A DNA stretch of 37,351 nt, taken from positions 1-37,351 of the forward strand of contig JAOARW010000074.1 in the NCBI GenBank assembly GCA_025210475.1, written 5' to 3'. This document shows, one piece after another, positions 31,630 through 37,351 of this stretch. The position numbers were made by a program, and so were the translations under genes. Below the pieces are notes generated by a model. That model saw only the letters and a program-made list of their open reading frames with translations, searched no databases and was not told the origin of the DNA. The DNA is from Carboxylicivirga sp. (lineage in GTDB: Bacteria > Bacteroidota > Bacteroidia > Bacteroidales > Marinilabiliaceae). The stretch's first letter is position 1. Each line of letters opens with the position of its first letter.

Positions 31630-33021
31630 ATGTTTTCAAAAGACACCTACATTAAGCGTCGTGAGCAATTGGCCAAAGACGTTGACAAAGGACTACTTTT
31701 ATTTATTGGCAATACGGAGAGTCCAATGAACTATGCCGATAATACCTACCGCTTCCGTCAGGATAGCAGCTTTCTATACTTTTTCGGACTAAACCATCCC
31801 GATCTGGTGGGTGTTGTTGATGCTGAAAGTGGAGAATCAAGCATATATGGTGATGATTATACCATTGATCACATTGTTTGGATGGGCAACCAACCGACTA
31901 TTGCCGAGCGTTCAAAAACCTGCGGCATTGAAAAAACCGGCACCACTGCCGATCTAATCGCTACACTGGAAGCCGCCAAAACTAATGGTCGCCCCATTCA
32001 CTTCTTACCGGTATACCGAGGCGAAAGCAAAGTTAAATTATTGGAGTGGCTAAACATACAGCCGTCAGAGATTCAGAAAAAAGCTTCGTTAGAACTTATT
32101 TTGGCTGTTATCAAACAACGTAATTACAAATCGGCCGAAGAAGTTGTTGAAATAGAAAAGGCGGTTAACACAACGGTTGAAATGCATTTGGCAGCCATGC
32201 GCATGGCTCGTCCCGGCATGACCGAAGCTCAAATTGCCGCAGAGGTTGAACGCATTGCTCTGGCCAAAAATGGTGCCATCTCCTTCCCGGTTATTGCGAC
32301 CATCAATGGACAAACTTTACACAACCATTACCATGGCAACACGCTTGAAGACGGTAAATTATTTCTGCTGGATGCCGGGGCTGAAACTTCAATGGGCTAT
32401 GCCGGCGATATGTCAAGTACCTTCCCGGTTGGTAAAACCTTTACATCGCGCCAAAAAGATATTTACCAGGTGGCTTTAAATTCGCACGAAAAAGCCATCT
32501 CCATGTTAAAACCGGGTATTGCATTTAAGGAGATCTACCTCGAATCGGCGCGTGAGGTGATGCACGGCATGAAAGACCTTGGTTTTGTAAAAGGCAATAT
32601 CGATGATGCAGTTGCCATGGGTGCTCACGCCATGTTTTTCCCCTGTGGCCTTGGTCATATGATGGGACTTGATGTTCACGACATGGAAGACCTGGGCGAA
32701 CAATATGTGGGCTACAACAACGAAACTAAAAGCACGCAGTTTGGGATGAAATCATTGCGCCTCGGACGTAAGCTGGAACCGGGCTTTGTTTTAACCATCG
32801 AACCGGGTATTTACTTTATCCCACAGCTGATTGACAAGTGGAAAAATGAAAATCATTTGACAGAGTTCTTAAATTTCGATAAACTTGAAGAATACAAAGA
32901 TTTTGGTGGTTGTCGTAACGAAGAGGATTTCTTAATTACAGAAAATGGTTGTCGCCTGTTGGGCAAGCCACTTCCAAAAACCATCGAAGATGTTGAACAA
33001 GAACGCTTAAAAGCTTTTTAA
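31630..33021 (+). CDS. Xaa-Pro aminopeptidase (M24B)
   Basis: A cytosolic metallopeptidase (no signal peptide) of 463 residues that removes an N-terminal residue preceding proline. The N-terminal creatinase-like domain is about 1-170 (MFSKDTYIKRREQL..., QDSSFLYFFGL); the pita-bread domain follows. All five metal ligands can be placed: Asp248 (LLDAGAE), Asp260 (GDMSSTFP), His343 (GLGHMMG), Glu391 (TIEPGIYF) and Glu431 (RNEEDF, in place of the usual RIEDD). The His in the NGQTLHNHYH region is also kept. The gene is 9 bp upstream of the ornithine-cyclodeaminase-like gene, so the two are an operon. Role: frees proline and hydroxyproline from peptides. Confidence 0.92.
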   Translation: MFSKDTYIKRREQLAKDVDKGLLLFIGNTESPMNYADNTYRFRQDSSFLYFFGLNHPDLVGVVDAESGESSIYGDDYTIDHIVWMGNQPTIAERSKTCGIEKTGTTADLIATLEAAKTNGRPIHFLPVYRGESKVKLLEWLNIQPSEIQKKASLELILAVIKQRNYKSAEEVVEIEKAVNTTVEMHLAAMRMARPGMTEAQIAAEVERIALAKNGAISFPVIATINGQTLHNHYHGNTLEDGKLFLLDAGAETSMGYAGDMSSTFPVGKTFTSRQKDIYQVALNSHEKAISMLKPGIAFKEIYLESAREVMHGMKDLGFVKGNIDDAVAMGAHAMFFPCGLGHMMGLDVHDMEDLGEQYVGYNNETKSTQFGMKSLRLGRKLEPGFVLTIEPGIYFIPQLIDKWKNENHLTEFLNFDKLEEYKDFGGCRNEEDFLITENGCRLLGKPLPKTIEDVEQERLKAF

Positions 33022-33030
33022 AACAGAATT

Positions 33031-33993
33031 ATGCGAATTCTCTCATCACAGGTTATTGAACAAACAGCCACACCAGCTTTGTGGATCAACACCATGGAAT
33101 CGGCGCTGAAGGCAAATGGCCATCAGGATTATTTTACACCTGATCGTATGCATGTGGATGTTAAAGCCAACACCCTTTTGCTCATGCCCTCTGTTGGTCC
33201 CGATATGTTTGCCACTAAGTTGGTATCCGTTTTTCCCGATAACATTAAAAAAGGAAAAGCAGCCATCAACGGAACCGTTATTCTTAACGATGGTGAAAGC
33301 GGCGAATCTTTAGCTGTATTGAATGGCGCCAAGCTTACCGCTATGCGAACAGCTGCCATAGCCTGTGTGGGTATTCGACATCTTTCAGATCCTTTAGCCA
33401 CCACTTTGGGCATTATCGGGGGTGGTGCACAAGGTCGTCACATCGCGTGGCTGGCCAGTCACGAGCGCGACCTTGAACGTGTCTATGTGTACGATCGTTC
33501 GCCACAAACCATCAACGATTTCATCAGTTTTATGGCCGAGAAATGCCCCGATGTGGATGTGGCCCTTTGTGAAGATGCACAGCAGGTAGTCGTAAACAGC
33601 GAAATTGTAGCGACTGCAACCACCTCACCCGAACCGGTTATTCCCAACCTGGAAGATTTAATCCTTGGCAAATGCTTCGTTTGCGTTGGCTCATACAAGC
33701 CCGAAATGCGCGAGTTGCCTGATTCTATCTTTAGGTTGATTGACAGTGTTTGGATTGATGCCGAACATGGAAAATCAGAAAGTGGTGATCTTATCTATCC
33801 TCTCGAAAATAATTTAATTAATCACGATCAGGTTAAACACATATCCAAATTAATTGACAATGCCACAGCACTCGGATTCAGAGAAACACGTCTGTTTAAA
33901 ACCGTAGGTCAGGGCATCTTTGATTTGTTTGCAGCCAGATTGGTATATGAAAAAGCCTGTGAAAATAATTTGGGACAAGAAGTGAAGGTTTAA
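33031..33993 (+). CDS. Ornithine cyclodeaminase/mu-crystallin family, probable delta1-pyrroline-2-carboxylate reductase
   Basis: A 320-residue protein of the ornithine cyclodeaminase/mu-crystallin family: substrate-lysine region FATKLVSVFP, LNGAKLTAMRTAA, and a Rossmann motif GIIGGGAQG at 127-135. Family members deaminate ornithine, or reduce cyclic imines such as delta1-pyrroline-2-carboxylate to L-proline with NAD(P)H. Sequence alone does not separate these. The next gene encodes an enzyme with the Cys/Thr pair of trans-3-hydroxy-L-proline dehydratase, whose product is exactly delta1-pyrroline-2-carboxylate, and in other bacteria the two enzymes are neighbours. I therefore favour the reductase (inference from context). 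It is co-transcribed with the aminopeptidase gene (9-bp gap). Confidence 0.85.
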   Translation: MRILSSQVIEQTATPALWINTMESALKANGHQDYFTPDRMHVDVKANTLLLMPSVGPDMFATKLVSVFPDNIKKGKAAINGTVILNDGESGESLAVLNGAKLTAMRTAAIACVGIRHLSDPLATTLGIIGGGAQGRHIAWLASHERDLERVYVYDRSPQTINDFISFMAEKCPDVDVALCEDAQQVVVNSEIVATATTSPEPVIPNLEDLILGKCFVCVGSYKPEMRELPDSIFRLIDSVWIDAEHGKSESGDLIYPLENNLINHDQVKHISKLIDNATALGFRETRLFKTVGQGIFDLFAARLVYEKACENNLGQEVKV

Positions 33994-34076
33994 TGGTTAA
34001 TGATGAATTATAAAATATAATGATGACTAGGGGCTTCGACAAACTATCACCCGTCGTCGGTCTTCCGTCCTCCGTC

Positions 34077-34115
34077 AACTATTAAACTATTAAACTATTA
34101 AACCCTCAACTATTA
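34077..34115. repeat. Tandem 8-mer repeat
   Basis: AACTATTA occurs three times in direct tandem (34077-34100) and once more at 34108-34115, in the 141-bp gap between the reductase and dehydratase genes. A GTCGTCGGTCTTCCGTCCTC-like run sits just before it (about 34053-34075). Possibly a strand-slippage tract; no function is claimed. Confidence 0.6.
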
Positions 34116-34134
34116 AACCATTCAACTTACTACA

Positions 34135-35175
34135 ATGATCAAACTCAATAACTGGAACTGGACGCCTCCTAAAGAGTGGCTCCAGGTTCAAACGGTCGAT
34201 TTACATACCGGTGGCGAACCGTTACGTGTTTTATACGGTGGCCTGCCACCAATCAATGGCAAAGATATTCTTGAGAAACGCCGCTACTTCAGAGATAACC
34301 TGGATCATATCCGTACTGGCACCATGTTCGAACCACGTGGCCACGCCGATATGTACGGTGCCCTGATAACGGAACCCATCACCGAAAATGCTGACTTTGG
34401 TACCTTCTTCCTCCACAACGAAGGCTACAGCACTATGTGCGGTCACGCCATTATCGCTTTAACCAAACTGGTATTCGATACCAATATGATCAGCAAGGAA
34501 GGTGATGAGCCCGAGCTGGTCATCGATGCCCCTCCGGGATTGATTCGCTCCAAGGCCTTTCGCAAAAATGGCATCGTCGAAAAGGTATCTTTCCTTAACG
34601 TACCTTCTTTTTTATTACTAAAGGATGAAAAGATTATGGTGGATGGCATTGGTGAAGTGGCTTTTGACGTCGCTTATGGTGGTGCCTTCTACGCCTTTGT
34701 TGATGCCGATAAACTGGGCATTGGCATGGAAGAAAAAGATTACAACCAGCTGATCGACTGGGGACGTCGCATCAAATATGCCGTCATGGATAAATACGAC
34801 ATCAAGCATCCATTTGAAGAGGATTTAAGCTTTTTGTACGGCACCATTTTCACCGGGAAACCTAAAAATCCGAGCCACCACAGCCGCAATGTCTGCATTT
34901 TTGCCGAAGGCGAAGTGGATCGCTCACCAACCGGCTCAGGAGTAAGTGCCCGCGCTGCTCTGCATCATGCCAAAGGCGAATTAAAAACCAGGGAACGCAT
35001 CACCATCGAAAGTATCCTGGGTACAACCATGGAGGTGATGGTGACCGAAGAATGCACTTATGGCCCTCATAACGCCGTGGTGCCTGAAGTGAGCGGAACA
35101 GCCCACCTGACTGGGAAAAACGAATTTTGGTTTGATCCGAACGATCCTTTGAAAGAAGGTTTTATCTTCAGATAG
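34135..35175 (+). CDS. Proline racemase family, probable trans-3-hydroxy-L-proline dehydratase
   Basis: A 346-residue cytosolic enzyme of the proline racemase superfamily (VDLHTGGEPLRV opening, RGHADMYG). Catalytic residues decide the subtype. The first site is Cys102 in STMCGHA. The second, which is Cys in proline racemases and 4-hydroxyproline epimerases (DRSPCGTG), is Thr266 here (DRSPTGSGVSAR). The Cys/Thr combination is the mark of trans-3-hydroxy-L-proline dehydratase, as in human L3HYPDH. The reaction removes water to give delta1-pyrroline-2-carboxylate, which the preceding gene's product can reduce to proline. The residues are seen; the subtype follows from family knowledge; the pathway is inference supported by adjacency. 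Length fits the family (about 340-355). Confidence 0.9.
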   Translation: MIKLNNWNWTPPKEWLQVQTVDLHTGGEPLRVLYGGLPPINGKDILEKRRYFRDNLDHIRTGTMFEPRGHADMYGALITEPITENADFGTFFLHNEGYSTMCGHAIIALTKLVFDTNMISKEGDEPELVIDAPPGLIRSKAFRKNGIVEKVSFLNVPSFLLLKDEKIMVDGIGEVAFDVAYGGAFYAFVDADKLGIGMEEKDYNQLIDWGRRIKYAVMDKYDIKHPFEEDLSFLYGTIFTGKPKNPSHHSRNVCIFAEGEVDRSPTGSGVSARAALHHAKGELKTRERITIESILGTTMEVMVTEECTYGPHNAVVPEVSGTAHLTGKNEFWFDPNDPLKEGFIFR

Positions 35176-35265
35176 TTTCAGCTGCCTGTCCAGTCATCTC
35201 ACAACGTCAAAAACAAAGTCATAAAACAACGATTTTTTTAGCATGACTCTCAAATTTTAAACACA

Positions 35266-36900
35266 ATGAAAACACTAATAACAACACTTATTCTTTTACT
35301 GACCGGCTTTAGCCACACTATGGCCTGTACGGTTATTGCCATTGGTAAAAAAGCGTCTGCTGACGGTTCGGTGATTGTTTCGCATACCGATGCCGGGCCC
35401 GATTGCCGCATTAACCTGGTTCCCGGCCAGCAATTTAAAGCCGGTTCCAAAGCTCCCGTTTATTGGGGCATGATTGAATCTGGTCGTCCTTTGGGTGATT
35501 ACGGCGAAGTGATAGGCCATATACCGCAGGTAGAGCAAACCTACGGCTATTTCCAAACGGCTTACCCGCAAATTAACTCAAAACAACTGGCCATCGGCGA
35601 AAGTACTCTGAGTCAGCGCCCCGAACTTATGCTTGACCGTTCGCTTTGTGAACAAATCATGACCATTGAACAGGCTCAGGCCTTTGCCATGCAGCGCTGT
35701 TCCAAGGCGGAGGATGCTTTAAAACTAATTACCGGGCTATTGGAAACCTATGGCTTTTTACCATCCTGCATTGGCGAAAGCGAATCACTGGTGATTGCCG
35801 ACACAGAAGAAATATGGGTGCTGGAAGTTTTCAGCGTCGGTAACGAATGGAAGAAAGACAGTGGTAAGCCGGGGTGTATCTGGGCAGCGCAGCGTGTGCC
35901 CGACGATCATGTGATGATTATTCCCAACTGGAGCATCATCAAGCAAATTGATATTGACGATAAAGCTAATTTCCGGGCTTCGTCCAATTACAAGCAGGAA
36001 GCCATCGACCGTGGCTGGTACGACCCGGCCTCGGGAAAACCTTTTATCTGGCAAGAGGCCTACTCGCCCATTCCCCGCGAATGGTCTACCTCGCGCTTTT
36101 GGTTGTTCTATGCCACTTTTGCACCCAACTATACCGAGTGGCCCGATCGTTTTACCCAATCGGTTTGGGAAGGCGAAAACCAGTACACCCAATACATAGA
36201 ACCTATTTCGATCTATCCTTTCTCGCTTAAGCCGGAGAAGAAACTTTCGGTGCAGGATGTGATGGCCTTTCAGCGCTCTACCTTTGAGGGTACCATCTAC
36301 GACAAAGAAAATGCTTCGGTTTGGTACTACCCGGATGAAGAGGGTCAATTGACCAAGAGTGCTTTTGCCACACCATTTCCGACAAAAGAAATGCGTCGCG
36401 TAATGAATATCAACAGTCGCCGTAATGTGGCCCGTGCCCGCGGTGAATATGGCATGGTAACACAGTTACGCAGTTGGTTGCACGATGAAATAGGTGGCGT
36501 TTACTGGTTTTATGTCGACAATGCCTACACCAGCGCCTACGTGCCCATTTATACCGGTGTAACCGATGTAGCCGAATGCTACAAGGTTTACAACCCCAAT
36601 TATTATCAGGATAACAGCATTCGCTGGGCCGTTGATTTTGTTGATAACCTGATGTATTTGCGCTGGCAGGATGCCCATAAAAAAGTGCTTGAGAAACGCG
36701 ACCCGCTGGAAGCACGATTCTTTAATGAACAACAAGCGGTGGATGAAAAAGCACAGGCTCTATTGAAGAAAAACCCAAAGAAAGCCAAGGCCTATCTGAC
36801 GCAAGTTACCATCGACCGTATGAATGAAGTGCATCAATTATTTAAGGAATTGAAACTCGACTTGATTTCGGAGTTTACCAATAATAAGCAAGGGATTTAA
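35266..36900 (+). CDS. Exported C69 family dipeptidase
   Basis: A 544-residue N-terminal-nucleophile peptidase of family C69 (PepD-like). The signal peptide ends MA|C at residue 20, so cleavage would expose Cys21 as the N-terminal catalytic nucleophile (CTVIAIGKKASADGSVIVSHTDA). This is the usual arrangement in exported members. Further landmarks: GESESLVIADTEEIWVLEVFS, RVPDDHVMIIPN, the FAPNYTEWPDR segment and RGEYGMVTQLRSWL. The C-terminal helix (470-544) is charged. Role: cleavage of dipeptides in the periplasm or at the surface. It is 90 bp after the hydroxyproline dehydratase gene and fits the peptide-use module. The last two genes look richer in G+C than the start of the window. Confidence 0.92.
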   Translation: MKTLITTLILLLTGFSHTMACTVIAIGKKASADGSVIVSHTDAGPDCRINLVPGQQFKAGSKAPVYWGMIESGRPLGDYGEVIGHIPQVEQTYGYFQTAYPQINSKQLAIGESTLSQRPELMLDRSLCEQIMTIEQAQAFAMQRCSKAEDALKLITGLLETYGFLPSCIGESESLVIADTEEIWVLEVFSVGNEWKKDSGKPGCIWAAQRVPDDHVMIIPNWSIIKQIDIDDKANFRASSNYKQEAIDRGWYDPASGKPFIWQEAYSPIPREWSTSRFWLFYATFAPNYTEWPDRFTQSVWEGENQYTQYIEPISIYPFSLKPEKKLSVQDVMAFQRSTFEGTIYDKENASVWYYPDEEGQLTKSAFATPFPTKEMRRVMNINSRRNVARARGEYGMVTQLRSWLHDEIGGVYWFYVDNAYTSAYVPIYTGVTDVAECYKVYNPNYYQDNSIRWAVDFVDNLMYLRWQDAHKKVLEKRDPLEARFFNEQQAVDEKAQALLKKNPKKAKAYLTQVTIDRMNEVHQLFKELKLDLISEFTNNKQGI

Positions 36901-36916
36901 AGGAGCTAATGGCCGA

Positions 36917-36936
36917 TAGCTATCAGCTGATAGCTA
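36917..36936. repeat. 20-bp perfect palindrome after the C69 gene
   Basis: TAGCTATCAG and its exact reverse complement are joined without a spacer, 16 bp after the C69 stop codon. It may act as a 3' hairpin or a protein site. No T run follows. Confidence 0.6.
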
Positions 36937-36991
36937 GAATAAAAATAGCGTAAGTTCGATTAAAAATAAATTAAAGTCACTTATTTGAGAA

Positions 36992-37070
36992 GGCCTGTAA
37001 GGCCGTTATGTAAAAGGATAGGCCAAAGGCCTATCGTAGTCAATTTGGAATGTTGAAGGCCTGAAAGGTC
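36992..37070 (+). repeat. REP-like hairpin triplet, module 3
   Basis: Short GGCCT-GTA-AGGCC (36992-37004), 12-nt gap, long GATAGGCC-AAA-GGCCTATC (37017-37035), 22-nt gap, short GGCCT-GAA-AGGTC (37058-37070, one G.U pair). Same order, loop size and spacing as module 1 beside the transposase; the long arms differ from module 1 by one compensated base pair. Confidence 0.75.
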
Positions 37071-37108
37071 GATACGTGATAATGACCTTCATGCATTTAC
37101 TACGTATC

Positions 37109-37190
37109 GGACTTACAGTCCTTTCAGTATTAGTGGTTTATTTCCGCAGGCCTTCGACCTGCGCTTTTACATGTTGCTCTTTCAGAGCAA
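37109..37190 (-). repeat. REP-like hairpin triplet, module 4 (inverted)
   Basis: Short GGACT-TAC-AGTCC (37109-37121), 23-nt gap, long CGCAGGCC-TTC-GACCTGCG (37145-37163, one mismatch), 10-nt gap, short TTGCTCT-TTC-AGAGCAA (37174-37190). It mirrors module 3 across a 38-bp core (37071-37108). The remaining DNA to the window end (37191-37351) shows no gene, only a weak ATTCACTG/CAGTGAAT inverted repeat (37284-37348). Confidence 0.7.
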
Positions 37191-37351
37191 ATCTTAGTTT
37201 AACCAAGATATATCGTTAGTTTGTAAAAATCTTAAATACACAAGAACAATAGAGTTCATCATTGTTCATATTGGAAAAGCTCCATTCACTGCACTAACTT
37301 ACCCGGATTATTAGGTATAATCTACAATACATATTAAGCACAGTGAATTTA

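Noticed and set aside
34135..35175. Plain proline racemase or 4-hydroxyproline epimerase
   Set aside because: The second catalytic position is Thr266 instead of Cys, which indicates the dehydratase subgroup.
35785..36348. Long minus-strand open frame inside the C69 gene (187 codons)
   Set aside because: It is the complement of a conserved coding sequence; the higher G+C there makes antisense stops rare.

Overview
The window reads as a chromosome segment of a Bacteroidota member, probably Bacteroidales/Marinilabiliales-like (that rank is inferred). Signs: TAnnTTTG-type -7 promoter boxes, including one perfect TTTG-N19-TAnnTTTG in front of rho; a short primary sigma factor without region 1.1; a Rho factor with a long charged insert; FecR with a DUF4974-type C-terminus; and a giant secreted protein with a type IX secretion (T9SS) sorting tail. 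No rRNA or tRNA gene, CRISPR array or prophage was seen.

Layout. 1-9.4 kb: an AGE-fold lipoprotein (-) divergent from nspC (+); a DsbA-like/DoxX pair (-); a DUF4136 lipoprotein and a DUF3300-like secreted protein with an Arg-Pro tail (-); a short-chain dehydrogenase (+); rlmD (-, probably starting at GTG 8780); and a QueF-family T-fold protein (+) that lacks the catalytic cysteine. 9.4-14.8 kb: a 1708-residue T9SS adhesin-like protein with nine Ig-like domains, followed by a 61-codon gene. 14.9-19.5 kb: a methyltransferase, rpe and rpoD (all -), divergent from rho (+). 19.5-21.3 kb: a DJ-1 family protein and a small outer-membrane beta-barrel protein.

21.4-28.8 kb: a FecI-type sigma factor, then a REP-associated (HUH/Y1) transposase flanked by inverted hairpin triplets, then a tight run fecR - two near-identical STN/carboxypeptidase-regulatory proteins without a TonB barrel - ABC ATPase - ABC permease - TlpA-like thioredoxin. 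This looks like a cell-surface-signalling locus that drives an envelope transport/redox module, with the transposase element lying between sigma and anti-sigma genes.

29.2-36.9 kb: a proline/hydroxyproline peptide module: S9 peptidase, Xaa-Pro aminopeptidase, ornithine-cyclodeaminase-family reductase (probable pyrroline-2-carboxylate reductase), a proline-racemase-family enzyme with the Cys/Thr pair of trans-3-hydroxy-L-proline dehydratase, and an exported C69 dipeptidase. 36.9-37.35 kb has no gene but carries a second inverted pair of the same hairpin triplets around a 38-bp core. It looks like a non-autonomous relative of the transposase element.

The strongest novelty candidates are the hairpin-triplet element family (four modules, nearly constant spacing), the Cys-less QueF homologue, and the STN-without-barrel/ABC/TlpA locus.
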